Assembly (NCBI RefSeq): GCF_003846175.1
Contig: NZ_ML123045.1
Span: 561,617-625,616 of the forward strand
Direction: 5' to 3'
Length of the DNA stretch: 64,000 nt
Source of the DNA: Streptomyces sp. ADI95-17
GTDB taxonomy: Bacteria > Actinomycetota > Actinomycetes > Streptomycetales > Streptomycetaceae
Below are positions 7,566-17,975 of the stretch, in pieces. Under the pieces are notes generated by a model. It saw only the letters and a list, made by a program, of their open reading frames with translations, ran no database searches and had not been told where the DNA came from. Numbering within the stretch: the stretch's first letter is position 1; every line of letters starts with the position of its first letter. The translations under genes and the position numbers were made by a program.

Positions 7566-9614
7566 ATGGCCCAGCCCCTGAGCCCCCCGGCCCCGACCCC
7601 GGCCCCCGGCGAAGAGCGTTCCACGCGGTCGGTTCTCGTGGCCATCGGCGCACTGCTTCTCGGCATGCTCCTGGCCGCACTCGATCAGACCATCGTCTCC
7701 ACCGCACTGCCGACCATCGTCAGCGACCTCGGCGGACTGGAGCATCTCTCCTGGGTGGTCACGGCCTATCTGCTGGCGTCGACCGCCGCGACCCCGCTCT
7801 GGGGCAAGCTCGGCGACCAGTACGGCCGCAAGAAGCTCTTCCAGGCCGCCATCGTCATCTTCCTCATCGGCTCGGCGTTCTGCGGCATCGCCCAGAACAT
7901 GCCGCAGCTCATCGGCTTCAGGGCCCTTCAGGGCCTCGGCGGCGGCGGGCTCATGGTGCTCTCCATGGCGATCGTCGGCGACATCGTCGCGCCGCGCGAA
8001 CGAGGCAAGTACCAGGGCCTGTTCGGTGCGGTCTTCGGTGCGACGAGCGTCCTCGGGCCGCTGCTCGGCGGGCTGTTCACCGAGCACCTCAGCTGGCGGT
8101 GGGTCTTCTACATCAACCTGCCGATCGGCGTCGTGGCGCTTCTGGTGATCGCCGCCGTGCTGCACATTCCGGTCCGCGCCACCAAGCACACCATCGACTA
8201 CCTCGGCACCTTCCTCATCGCCTCCGTCGCCACCTGCATGGTTCTCGTCGCCTCGCTCGGCGGCACCACCTGGGCCTGGGGCTCGGCACAGATCATCGGT
8301 CTCGCCGTGCTGAGCGTCCTGTTGCTGATCGCCTTCGTGCAGGTGGAGCGCCGGGCCGCCGAACCCGTCATCCCGCTGAAACTCTTCCGGATCAGGACCT
8401 TCACCCTCGTCGCCGTCATCAGCTTCGTCGTCGGCTTCGCGATGTTCGGCGCGATGACCTACCTGCCGACCTTCCTCCAGGTGGTGCACGGCATCTCGCC
8501 GACGATGTCCGGTGTGCACATGCTCCCGATGGTGCTGGGCCTGCTCATCACCTCGACCGCGTCCGGGCAGATCGTCAGCCGCACCGGCCGCTGGAAGGTC
8601 TTCCCGATCGCCGGCACCGGCCTCACCGCGATCGGACTCCTGCTGCTGCACCGGCTCACGGAGACCAGCAGCACCTGGGCGATGAGCAGCTACTTCTTCG
8701 TCTTCGGCGCGGGGCTCGGCCTGGTGATGCAGGTCCTGGTGCTGGTCGTGCAGAACGCCGTCACGTACGAGGATCTCGGCGTCGCCACCTCCGGCGCCAC
8801 CTTCTTCCGCTCCATCGGCGCCTCGTTCGGCGTCGCGGTCTTCGGCACGATCTTCACCAACCGGCTCACCGACAAGCTGGCCGCCGCACTCGCCGGCCAC
8901 CCGCTGCCCCCCGGTGCCGGTGTGGACGGGCTGGCCTCCGACCCGCGCGCCATCGGGCAACTGCCGCCCGCGTTGCGGCCGGCGGTGCTGCACGCGTACG
9001 CGACGTCGATCACGGACGTGTTCCTGTACGCGGCTCCCGTCGTGCTCGTCGCCTTCGTCTTCGCCTGGTTCCTCAAGGAGGACAAACTGCGTGGCTCGGT
9101 GACCGCTCCGGAGCCCACCGAGACGCTGGCGTCGAACCCGGTGGAACGGTCCTCGTACGACGAGTGCGCCCGCGCACTCTCGGTGCTCGCCACGCGTGCG
9201 GGGCGCCGCGAGGTCTACGTGAAGATCACCGAGCGGGCGGGCTACGACCTGCTGCCCGCGGCGAGCTGGATGCTGCTGCGGATCAGACGGCACGGCACGG
9301 TCGAACCGGGCCGGCTCGCCGACATCGTCCCGGTGCCGCTGCGGGTGATCAGCGAGGCGGCCCGGCAGCTTGAGGAACGCGGGCTGGTCCGGCGCGAGGG
9401 CGTGCAACTGGTGCTCAGCGAGGCCGGCTCGGAAGCGGTGGTGAAGCTCGCGGAGGCCCGCGAGGCTTCCATGGCCGAGCTGCTGGGCGACTGGTGGGGG
9501 CCGGACCGTCCGACCGATCTGGTCAGGCTCGTGGAGGAGCTGACCGCGGAGACGAACGGGTCGAGCAAGGAACGGCCGCACAGCCCCGAACCGAAGCGGG
9601 ACCACGCGGCCTGA
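7566..9614 (+). CDS. MFS (DHA2-type) drug exporter fused to a C-terminal winged-helix domain
   Basis: A 682-residue protein. Residues about 20-500 are a 14-helix DHA2/EmrB-like transporter with motif [15 protein letters not shown], the motif [13 protein letters not shown] in helix 1 and motif C-like [19 protein letters not shown]. Residues about 535-640 form a MarR-like winged-helix region ([52 protein letters not shown]). The exporter should expel hydrophobic drugs in exchange for protons; the DNA-binding-like tail may sense ligand or regulate. Start 7566 is preferred to the ATG six bases earlier because the GAGGAG at 7554-7559 is then six bases away. Confidence 0.85.
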   Translation: MAQPLSPPAPTPAPGEERSTRSVLVAIGALLLGMLLAALDQTIVSTALPTIVSDLGGLEHLSWVVTAYLLASTAATPLWGKLGDQYGRKKLFQAAIVIFLIGSAFCGIAQNMPQLIGFRALQGLGGGGLMVLSMAIVGDIVAPRERGKYQGLFGAVFGATSVLGPLLGGLFTEHLSWRWVFYINLPIGVVALLVIAAVLHIPVRATKHTIDYLGTFLIASVATCMVLVASLGGTTWAWGSAQIIGLAVLSVLLLIAFVQVERRAAEPVIPLKLFRIRTFTLVAVISFVVGFAMFGAMTYLPTFLQVVHGISPTMSGVHMLPMVLGLLITSTASGQIVSRTGRWKVFPIAGTGLTAIGLLLLHRLTETSSTWAMSSYFFVFGAGLGLVMQVLVLVVQNAVTYEDLGVATSGATFFRSIGASFGVAVFGTIFTNRLTDKLAAALAGHPLPPGAGVDGLASDPRAIGQLPPALRPAVLHAYATSITDVFLYAAPVVLVAFVFAWFLKEDKLRGSVTAPEPTETLASNPVERSSYDECARALSVLATRAGRREVYVKITERAGYDLLPAASWMLLRIRRHGTVEPGRLADIVPVPLRVISEAARQLEERGLVRREGVQLVLSEAGSEAVVKLAEAREASMAELLGDWWGPDRPTDLVRLVEELTAETNGSSKERPHSPEPKRDHAA

Positions 9615-9653
9615 GCCCGCGCACCCCGCACCCACAACCCCGCACCCACACCC

Positions 9654-10196
9654 CTACGAGCCGTACGGCTCCGCACTCGTCTCCGCACTCGTCTCCGTGC
9701 TCGGCTCCGCGCTCAGCTCCTTCGCGAACCAGTGCTCCGCGAACTGCCGCCGGTGGAACGCCGGGACCTCCCGGTAGCCGTGCTTGGCGTACAGCCCCCG
9801 CGCCTCGACCAGGTCGTTGCGGGTGTCGAGCCGGAGCGTGCGTATGCCGAAGGCGCGGGCGGCGTTCTCGACGGCCGCCAGGAGCAGTCCGCCGCCGCCC
9901 GTGCCGCGGTGTTCGGGACGTACGAAGACCCGGGTCACCTCCGCGGTGTCCGCGTCCACCACCAGCAGTCCGGCGCAGGCCGCGGGTTTCCCGTCGAAGC
10001 GGCCGACGACGAACTCACCGGTGGGCGGGACGAGCCGGTCGGCCCCGTCGTCGGTGAGCCCCTCGTCGATCTCCTCGGCGGTGGCGGGCCGTCCCCAGTA
10101 GCGGCTGGCGACCTCGTCGTAGTAGTCGCGGCGCAGCCGCGAGGCGTCGGGGGAGTCGAACGGTTCGGGGGCCAGCATCCAGGTCATGCCGGTCAT
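9654..10196 (-). CDS. GNAT family N-acetyltransferase
   Basis: A roughly 180-residue acetyltransferase. Motif A, the acetyl-CoA pyrophosphate loop, reads VTRVFVRPEHRGTGGGGLLLA, followed by ENAARAFGIRTLRLDTRNDL and the C-terminal LYAKHGYREVPAF motif with the usual Tyr. The tail carries an imperfect repeat (SAEPSTETSAETSAEP). Two near in-frame ATGs (10196 and 10187) are plausible starts; a longer frame to 10250 adds residues without family similarity. Substrate unknown. Its 3' end converges on the exporter gene with a 40-bp gap. Confidence 0.82.
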   Translation of the reverse strand: MTGMTWMLAPEPFDSPDASRLRRDYYDEVASRYWGRPATAEEIDEGLTDDGADRLVPPTGEFVVGRFDGKPAACAGLLVVDADTAEVTRVFVRPEHRGTGGGGLLLAAVENAARAFGIRTLRLDTRNDLVEARGLYAKHGYREVPAFHRRQFAEHWFAKELSAEPSTETSAETSAEPYGS

Positions 10197-10314
10197 TCTG
10201 ACCCGGACACGATCAAAGGGGCCAACGGTTTGACGGGCGCCGGCCATCACCCGTGCGCGGGCGCCGGCCGGCGCCGCCCCTCACCCCGTACGCAAGTGTT
10301 CGGATCCCCGACGC

Positions 10315-11478
10315 TCAACCCACCGGTACGGGAGGCGGCAGCGCACCCCGTCGCCGGGCCCGCAGGACCAGCAGCACCGTGGCGGCCGCCACCAGCACGG
10401 CCGCGAGCAGCGACAGCACCCAGACGGGAATGCCGCCCAGGGTCAGCAGCTGGTTCTCGTACACCTTGGTCCGGTACGGGGTGTCGGCGGCGGACGCGCG
10501 CAGCTGGTGATCGCCGTCGATCCGCTCCGGGTGCGGGAAGGACTGCTCGATCGCGGTGAGGAACACCGGCTTCTCACCCGTCAGCTCCCGGAGCGCCCTC
10601 GTCTCGCCCACCGCCGACCGGGGATCGATCCTGCCCGCGTACGTCACCTCCGGCGCATCGCCGCCGATCGAGCCGCGCGGCTCCATCCGGTGCGGGGCGA
10701 GGACGTACAGGCCGAGCTGCTGCGGTGTCGAGGCGAGCTTCGACAGCCGCATCGGGTAGACCAGCCGGTCGCTGGCGAAGCGCAGCCGCAGCGGGTCGAG
10801 GGTGCCGGTCAGCGGAGTGCCGCTCTCCTGCGGGGCGAGGCGGATCGCGACGTACTCCCACTTCTGGTCGACGTAGGGCTTCAGCGCGGTCGCCAGCCGG
10901 TCGGGCAGGTCGAAGCCGTTGTCCTCCAGCCACTGCTGGAGCGCCTCGGGGTCGGTCGCGGCCAGCCGCGCCACATCGAAGGGGCCGAGCCGCTCCCGGC
11001 CGACCACCTCGACGGACGGTGCCCCGGCCGCCGGAGCCGCGGCGCCGTCCCCGGCATTGCCGGAGCCGGAGAACGGCCAGTCGTGGGAGCGGGGCCAGAA
11101 GTAATGCCTGGTCACATGTTCCGGTGCGGTGAGGACGGACAGTTCGGAGAAGAGGCCGGAATCACCGAGCTCCACGCTCGCACGGTGCGGCACCGGCATG
11201 ATCCAGGCCGCCTCGGGGGCGTTCCCGCGCACCGTGAGGCGCATGACGATCTGCTCGGTCCGGCCGTCCCAGTCCACCACCGAGGTCTCCCGGCCGACCG
11301 CGACCTGGGAGTCCTTGCTCGGGACCATCGCCCCGCAGCCGCAGGCGTACGCCGGGCTGATCAGCGACCCCACTTGCAGCGACACCAGCATCAGCAGCAG
11401 CGACAGGGCGCGCGCCAACCACCCGCGCCCCTCGCCCCGGACTCCCCGCGCACTCCGCTTCACCCCTGTGCACCGCAT
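10315..11478 (-). CDS. DUF2330 domain secreted membrane-anchored protein
   Basis: A 387-residue protein with a basic N-terminus, a signal sequence (LARALSLLLMLVSLQVGSLI) ending before the hallmark ACGCGAMVP motif of DUF2330, a large extracytoplasmic domain (AAWIMPVPHRASVELGD, DRLVYPMRLSKLAS) and a C-terminal helix followed by RARRRG. The topology is one anchor with the domain outside. DUF2330 function is unknown; the paired cysteines may be redox or metal active. The ATG at 11478 has a GGGGGAG site upstream and is preferred to the longer frame. Confidence 0.82.
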   Translation of the reverse strand: MRCTGVKRSARGVRGEGRGWLARALSLLLMLVSLQVGSLISPAYACGCGAMVPSKDSQVAVGRETSVVDWDGRTEQIVMRLTVRGNAPEAAWIMPVPHRASVELGDSGLFSELSVLTAPEHVTRHYFWPRSHDWPFSGSGNAGDGAAAPAAGAPSVEVVGRERLGPFDVARLAATDPEALQQWLEDNGFDLPDRLATALKPYVDQKWEYVAIRLAPQESGTPLTGTLDPLRLRFASDRLVYPMRLSKLASTPQQLGLYVLAPHRMEPRGSIGGDAPEVTYAGRIDPRSAVGETRALRELTGEKPVFLTAIEQSFPHPERIDGDHQLRASAADTPYRTKVYENQLLTLGGIPVWVLSLLAAVLVAAATVLLVLRARRRGALPPPVPVG

Positions 11479-11751
11479 GTTTCGTCCGACTCCCCCGTGA
11501 ACGACAGCGTGATCGACAACACGGGTGAGGACGTACGGCCCGTGAATCCGGTTCCGGTTCACGGTTCGGACAGGTAGCCGGGGCTCCAGGGGAGGCGAAT
11601 GTCCGGCTGAGCATCTTTTCGGATGAAAAGCGGGATGGCGATCGGGCGGCGATGGGGTGGATTGGGTCTATCTCGTTGCGTAATGCGATGGTTTCAGAAG
11701 CATGCCCGGATCGAGGGACGGGCACCGGAACGGCGGGAGGGTCGGCGCAGC

Positions 11752-13830
11752 GTGGCGAACGCGGAACACAGTGTGCGCGGAGACACGGCGACGGGGGCGA
11801 GGACCGGGGCCGCCCGTGCCCTGCTCTGGCTGGTCGTGGCCGCCCTGGCCGTACGGCAGATGGCGGTGGTGCTGCGGCAGCCGCCGGGGGAACGGCTCAC
11901 CGATCTGGAGACCTGGATCGGCGAGAACGGCGTCCTGCATGTGACGGGGTCGCTGTACGACAGCGACCGTTTCACCGGCACCCCGTTCGCCGGGCTGGTG
12001 CTGAAACCGCTGACCCGCATGGCGGAACAGAGCCTGGGCGTCGCCTGGACCTTCGGCACGCTGCTGCTCGTCGCCGCGCTGGGCATCGTCGCCGCCCGTG
12101 CGCTGCCCGGACCGGTGTCCCGCCGCACCGCGCTGCTGGCCGCGCCCGTCGCGATCAGCCTGCTGATGCTCTCGCTGCCGGTCCGCAACGCGCTGCACCT
12201 GGGGCAGACCAGCATCCTGCCGGTCCTGCTGGTGCTGCTGGGCTGTTTCGCGGCACGCGGAGAACGCGCCTCGGGTGTCCTGATCGGCTTGGCGGCCGCG
12301 CTCCAGCCGACCGTGCTGCTCTTCGCCGTACTGCTGTGGCTGACCGGACGCCGACGGGCCGCGCTGACCGGCGGCGCCGCGTTCGCCGCCTGCACGGCGT
12401 CGGCCTGGGCGGCGATGCCGGGCGACTCGTGGACGTACTGGGTACACCATGTCGCGGGCACCGGGCTCGGCGGCAACGCGGACAGCCTCGCCAACCAGTC
12501 CCTGCACGGCGCGCTGCTCCGGGCCGGGCTCGCCGGACCGCTGGAGATCGCGCTGTTCGTGGTGCTGGCGGCCGCCGTCTGCTTCCTCGGGCTGCGCCGC
12601 GCCGCCCGGTACGCGGCCGACGGGCAGTTGCTCCTCGCCGTCGCGGTGACCGGCTGCGTCGCCGTCGCCGTCTCGCCGACGGCCTGGCAGCACCAGCTGC
12701 TGTGGGTGCTGCTCGCCGTGGTCGGCCGGGTCGGGAGGCGGGCCTCCGACCGGCCGGTCTGGCCCGTGGCCGTGGTCCTGGTCATCACGCTGCCGGGGAC
12801 GATGCTGCTGCCGAACATGGCGGTCCTCTTCCCCGTGCGCGACAACGTGCTGCTGATCGTCGCGCTCGCCGCCGCCTGCGCCGTGCCGTTCCTGCCGCGC
12901 ACCTCGGAGTACTGGCAGCACCCGATCCCCACGGACCACGCCGCCCCGGTCCCGGCCCGCTGGAGCCGTATCCCGCTGCTGCCGTTCTGGCGGCGGGTGC
13001 TGAGCCGGCCCAACCTGCTGCTGGAACTGCTCCTGATCAGGGTCGTGTACTCCGCGTACGCCCATGTCAGGCTGGCGGCGACGGCCGGCCGCGCCACCGC
13101 CGAGCGGCACGGCCGCCAGATCCACTCCATCGAGCAGTGGCTGCACATCGACATCGAGCACTGGGCCAACCACGCGGTCGTGAACGTCGGCCGGCTGCGG
13201 GGCTTCTTCGACCACTACTACACGACGTTCCACTTCATCGTGCCGCTGACGATCCTCGGTGTGCTCTACGTACGACGCCCCGCCGACTACCGCTGGGCCC
13301 GCAGCACCATCGGTTTCGCCACGCTGTTCGCGCTGGTCGGTTTCTGGCTCTACCCGCTGGCCCCGCCGCGTCTGATGCCGGGGCTCGGCTTCATCGACAC
13401 GGTCCACGGCGTCCAGGACTTCGCGAAGCCGGACTACGGGAGCCTGACCGCGATGACCAACCAGTACGCGGCGATGCCTTCGCTGCACTTCGGCTGGTCG
13501 CTCTGGTGCGGTGTGGTCGTCGTCATGCTGGCCCCGAAGACGTGGATGAAGGTGCTGGGGCTGCTGCACCCGCTGTTCACGGTCTCCGCGATCGTCGCCA
13601 CCGCCAATCACTGGGTGCTGGACGCGGTGGGCGGGGCGGCCGTGGTCGTGCTCGGCTTCGGGCTCGCGTACGTGCTGGCGGGGCCGCGGGCGCTGCGGCC
13701 GGGGACCGTACCGGCGGCGGCGAAGCCGCGGGACGACCTGGAGCGGTCGGTTCCGGTGCCCGTTCCGAGGTCGACGGACGAAGCCACGGGCGACGCGACG
13801 GACGACGTGGTGGGGAGCAAGCGGCACTGA
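11752..13830 (+). CDS. Bifunctional GT87-like glycosyltransferase / PAP2 phosphatase membrane protein
   Basis: A fusion of about 692 residues. The N-terminal half (residues about 20-420) is a multi-helix DUF2029/GT87 mannosyltransferase-like domain (HLGQTSILPVLLVLLGCFAARG, ALQPTVLLFAVLLWL, PTAWQHQLLWVL). The C-terminal half is a PAP2-type domain with AMPSLHFGWSLW (PSLH motif) and ANHWVLDAVGGA (H...D), which carry the catalytic His residues. A polyprenyl-phosphate-linked sugar transferase joined to a lipid-phosphate phosphatase suggests envelope glycan assembly with carrier recycling. The GTG at 11752 has a GGAGG upstream; earlier in-frame starts (11623, 11683) exist. The gene is followed by a strong hairpin. 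Confidence 0.83.
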   Translation: MANAEHSVRGDTATGARTGAARALLWLVVAALAVRQMAVVLRQPPGERLTDLETWIGENGVLHVTGSLYDSDRFTGTPFAGLVLKPLTRMAEQSLGVAWTFGTLLLVAALGIVAARALPGPVSRRTALLAAPVAISLLMLSLPVRNALHLGQTSILPVLLVLLGCFAARGERASGVLIGLAAALQPTVLLFAVLLWLTGRRRAALTGGAAFAACTASAWAAMPGDSWTYWVHHVAGTGLGGNADSLANQSLHGALLRAGLAGPLEIALFVVLAAAVCFLGLRRAARYAADGQLLLAVAVTGCVAVAVSPTAWQHQLLWVLLAVVGRVGRRASDRPVWPVAVVLVITLPGTMLLPNMAVLFPVRDNVLLIVALAAACAVPFLPRTSEYWQHPIPTDHAAPVPARWSRIPLLPFWRRVLSRPNLLLELLLIRVVYSAYAHVRLAATAGRATAERHGRQIHSIEQWLHIDIEHWANHAVVNVGRLRGFFDHYYTTFHFIVPLTILGVLYVRRPADYRWARSTIGFATLFALVGFWLYPLAPPRLMPGLGFIDTVHGVQDFAKPDYGSLTAMTNQYAAMPSLHFGWSLWCGVVVVMLAPKTWMKVLGLLHPLFTVSAIVATANHWVLDAVGGAAVVVLGFGLAYVLAGPRALRPGTVPAAAKPRDDLERSVPVPVPRSTDEATGDATDDVVGSKRH

Positions 13831-13889
13831 CCCACGGGCTCGCGAAAGGTCCGGGAAGGCGGCGAAAGGCCCGGGAAGGCCGCGAAGGG

Positions 13890-13936
13890 GCCGAAGGGGT
13901 GCCGGGACGAACACATCGTCCTGGCACCCCTTCGGC
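13890..13936. terminator. 21-bp stem hairpin, bidirectional terminator
   Basis: The left arm 13890-13910 and right arm 13916-13936 pair over 21 bp with one G-T wobble, closing a five-base ACACA loop. It sits between the convergent PAP2 fusion and AEC transporter genes, about 55 bp from each stop. Confidence 0.8.
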
Positions 13937-13993
13937 GTGGATCGCCGCCTGACCAGCATCCGCCCATCGGCCCGGGTCCGCCACTCGAACGGC

Positions 13994-15010
13994 TCAGGAG
14001 CCGGTCGTTCCCAGGGCCCAGGTGGCAACGGAGAGCGTGGCCATGGAGACCACCGTCGAGGCCACCACCGCATTGCGGGCCACCCGGGTGTCCAGGCCGT
14101 ACTGCTGGGCGTAGATGAAGGCATTCTGAGCGGTCGGCAGCGCCGAGCAGAGCACCACGGCGAGCAGTTGGTGCTCCGGCAGATGCAGCAGCGGGCCGCC
14201 GACGGCCAGCGCGATCAGGGGCTGGACCAGCGTCTTGAGCGCCACCGCCACGACGACCTCGGCGCGCACCGGACGGGCCGTCCTCCGCGGGAGCTCCGGC
14301 GAATCGGAGGCGGCCGGGCGGGCGTTCAGGGACAGCCCCAGCGTGATCAGCGCCGTCGGTACGGCGGCTGCGCCGAGCAGATCGCAGGAGTGGGCGAGCG
14401 CGTGCGGCAGCCGCAGTCCGAGCGCGGAGACAGCCACCCCGAGCAACGAGGCCATGATGATGGGATTGCGGACCGGCATGGTCAGCATCCGCCGGAACAC
14501 GACGGCCCTCCCGGAGACGGGCTTTGTCCCCGCCCCCGCCCCCGTCACGGTCCCCGTGCCCGTCCCCGAGTCCAGCAGCGCGAGGATCACCGGGGAGACC
14601 AACAGGACCTGGAACAGGATGATCTGGGCGACGAACGACGCGTCACCGAGCACCTGGACCGCCACCGGGATGCCGAGATTGGCGGAGTTGACGTAGCCCG
14701 ACGCCATGCTGCCGATCGCCCGGTCCGCCGTGCCCCGGCCGAAGAGCCGGCCGGACACCAGGAACCCGAGCCCGCAGACCAGCGCGGTACCCGCGGCGAA
14801 GGCCACCATCGAGGAGTTGGCGAAGGTGTTCAGCCGCGCCCCGGAGACCATGGTGAACAGGGCGGCGGGCATGGCCACATGGAAGACGAACCGGCCGAGC
14901 ACGGCCTCCGCCTGCGCGCCGAGCAGACCGCTGCGGCCGACCACGTATCCGATCGCGGTGAGCATCCAGATGGGCGCGAAGGCGGAGAGCAGGGCGTGCA
15001 TGCCCGCCAT
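13994..15010 (-). CDS. AEC (auxin efflux carrier) family transporter
   Basis: A 338-residue protein with ten predicted membrane helices and the family landmarks at the start (LLSAFAPIWMLTAIGYVVGRSGLL), YVNSANLGIPVAVQVLGD (the N-x-x-x-x-G-x-P signature), PVRNPIIMASLLGVAVSALG in the middle and PTAQNAFIYAQQYGLDT near the end. AEC carriers export or import small organic acids and amines in bacteria. The central loop is a Gly/Thr repeat (TGTGTVTGAGAGTKP). Start 15010 is used; 15001 is an alternative. The upstream hairpin at 15028 separates it from the P450 gene. Confidence 0.83.
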   Translation of the reverse strand: MAGMHALLSAFAPIWMLTAIGYVVGRSGLLGAQAEAVLGRFVFHVAMPAALFTMVSGARLNTFANSSMVAFAAGTALVCGLGFLVSGRLFGRGTADRAIGSMASGYVNSANLGIPVAVQVLGDASFVAQIILFQVLLVSPVILALLDSGTGTGTVTGAGAGTKPVSGRAVVFRRMLTMPVRNPIIMASLLGVAVSALGLRLPHALAHSCDLLGAAAVPTALITLGLSLNARPAASDSPELPRRTARPVRAEVVVAVALKTLVQPLIALAVGGPLLHLPEHQLLAVVLCSALPTAQNAFIYAQQYGLDTRVARNAVVASTVVSMATLSVATWALGTTGS

Positions 15011-15027
15011 GATCCTCGCGCCGTTGT

Positions 15028-15060
15028 GCGCCTCCCGCGCGGGGGTTCGGCGGGAGGCGC
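15028..15060 (-). terminator. 11-bp hairpin after the P450 gene
   Basis: GCGCCTCCCGC (15028-15038) pairs perfectly with 15050-15060 across an 11-base loop. It lies just downstream of the minus-strand P450 stop and upstream of the AEC start. Confidence 0.65.
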
Positions 15061-15107
15061 GCCGCTGAGCACGGACGACAGCGGGTCAGCGCACGGACGG
15101 CAGAAGG

Positions 15108-16403
15108 TCAGCTCCCGGCAGCGGCCCCGGATCCGGAGGCCCCAGGAGCCCCGGAAGCACCCGCGCTGCTGACCTGAAGCTGCTTGATCCCGTTGAGCCA
15201 CGCCGAACGCAGTCGCCGCGGATCCTCGACCAGCCGCAGATCGGGCAGCACGTCCGCGATCGCGTTGAAGATCAGGTTGATCTCCATCACGGCGAGCGAC
15301 TTGCCGAGGCAGAAGTGCGGACCCCCGCCGCCGAATCCCAGGTGCGGGTTGGGATCGCGGGTGATGTCGAAGGTCTCCGGGCGGTCGAAGACCTCCGGGT
15401 CGTTATTGGCCGACGAGTAGAACAGCCCGACCCGGTCGCCCTTCCTGATCCGCTGCCCGCCCAGTTCGGTGTCCTGGGTGGCGGTCCGCTGGAAGGAGAC
15501 CACGGGTGTCGCCCAGCGGACGATCTCCTCGGCGGTCGTCTCCGGGCGCTCGCGCTTGTAGAGCTCCCACTGGTCGGGGTGGCTGAGGAAGGCGTGCATG
15601 CCGTGACTGATGGCGTTGCGGGTGGTCTCGTTGCCGGCCACCGCCAGCAGGATCACGAAGAAGCCGAACTCGTCGGAGTTGAGGTTCCCCCGGCCCTCCG
15701 CGGCGACCAGCTGGGAGACGATGTCCTGGGCCGGGCACTCCTTGCGGGCGGCCGCCAGATTCATCGAGTACGAGACGATCTCCATGGCCGCCTCGGTGCC
15801 GACCTCCTCGGTGATCGCGTACTCGGGATCGTCGTACGCGGCCATCTTGTTGGACCAGTCGAAGAGCTTGGACCGGTCCTCCTGCGGTACGCCGATGAGC
15901 TCCGCGATGGCCTGGAGCGGCAGTTCGACGGCGATGTTGGTGACGAAGTCGAACGATCCGTTCTCGTCGGCGGAGGCGAGCGCGGTCTCGACGATCGAAC
16001 GGGCGCGGCCGCGCAGCGCCTGCTCCAGGGAGCGCACCGCCCGGGGAGTGAAGCCCCGCTGGACGATCTGGCGGACCCGGGTGTGCTCGGGCGGGTCCAT
16101 GTTCAGCATGATCAGTTTCTGGACCTCGATCTGGTCCCGGCTGATCGACTCGTTGAAGCGGATGACCGCGGTGTTGGTGTTGGAGGAGAACAGTTCGGGG
16201 TGGGTGGAGACGTACTTGACGTCCGCATGCCGGGTGACGACCCAGTAGCCCTCGTCGTCGAAACCGGAGATGCCGGCCGGCTGGGCACACCACCAGACCG
16301 GTGCGGTCTGCCGCATCCGAGCGAACTCCGGGTGTGGAATGCGGGCTTGGAGCAGATCGGGATCGGTGAAGTCGAACCCTTCGGGCAGATGGGGGCAGGA
16401 CAT
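15108..16403 (-). CDS. CYP125-like cytochrome P450 (predicted steroid side-chain C26/C27 hydroxylase)
   Basis: A 431-residue soluble P450. It opens MSCPHLPEGFDFTDPDLL, very close to mycobacterial CYP125A1, and shares with it LMLNMDPPEHTRVR-like and RGFTPRAVRSLE segments, the I-helix AVAGNETTRNAISHGM, the ExxR-region EEIVRWATPVVSFQRTA, the heme loop GFGGGGPHFCLG with the Cys ligand and the C-terminal RSAWLNGIKQLQV. CYP125 enzymes oxidise the terminal methyl of cholesterol or cholestenone side chains. An Ala/Gly/Ser tail follows the core. It is divergent from a FadA5-like thiolase and has a KstR-type motif 73 bp upstream. A ferredoxin of the right type is encoded at 30.1 kb. Substrate in this host is inferred. 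Confidence 0.85.
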   Translation of the reverse strand: MSCPHLPEGFDFTDPDLLQARIPHPEFARMRQTAPVWWCAQPAGISGFDDEGYWVVTRHADVKYVSTHPELFSSNTNTAVIRFNESISRDQIEVQKLIMLNMDPPEHTRVRQIVQRGFTPRAVRSLEQALRGRARSIVETALASADENGSFDFVTNIAVELPLQAIAELIGVPQEDRSKLFDWSNKMAAYDDPEYAITEEVGTEAAMEIVSYSMNLAAARKECPAQDIVSQLVAAEGRGNLNSDEFGFFVILLAVAGNETTRNAISHGMHAFLSHPDQWELYKRERPETTAEEIVRWATPVVSFQRTATQDTELGGQRIRKGDRVGLFYSSANNDPEVFDRPETFDITRDPNPHLGFGGGGPHFCLGKSLAVMEINLIFNAIADVLPDLRLVEDPRRLRSAWLNGIKQLQVSSAGASGAPGASGSGAAAGS

Positions 16404-16475
16404 CGGCAGCTCCAGGTCGGTCCGAGGGCCGCCCGGACGTTGCCTGACGACCCATCAGAAGTTGACGGAAAGGTA

Positions 16476-16489
16476 GTAACGAGTTCTAC
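16476..16489 (-). promoter_or_regulatory. KstR-type operator, P450 side
   Basis: Read on the minus strand this is TAGAACTCGTTACT, matching 13 of 14 positions of the KstR consensus TnnAACnnGTTnnA (the last A is T). It is 73 bp before the P450 ATG. Confidence 0.6.
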
Positions 16490-16546
16490 AACTGGCAAGA
16501 GAGGCGGTCCGTTCTGTTGCGTGAAGAGTGGGTGGGGTCGGTATGA

Positions 16547-17854
<1,308 letters not shown>

Positions 17855-17884
17855 AACGGGCGTCGCACCGGGGCTCCGGAGGGC

Positions 17885-17932
17885 GGGCCCCCGGCCCGGG
17901 GTGTCGCCAGGTGCACCCCGGGCCGGGGGCCC
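17885..17932 (+). terminator. Perfect 19-bp stem terminator after the thiolase
   Basis: Arms 17885-17903 and 17914-17932 are exact complements around a ten-base loop (TCGCCAGGTG). It lies 30 bp after the thiolase stop. Confidence 0.8.
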
Positions 17933-17975
17933 ACGCCGATGTCACGGCGCCGCGCCGCCGCATAGCGTCACGGCC

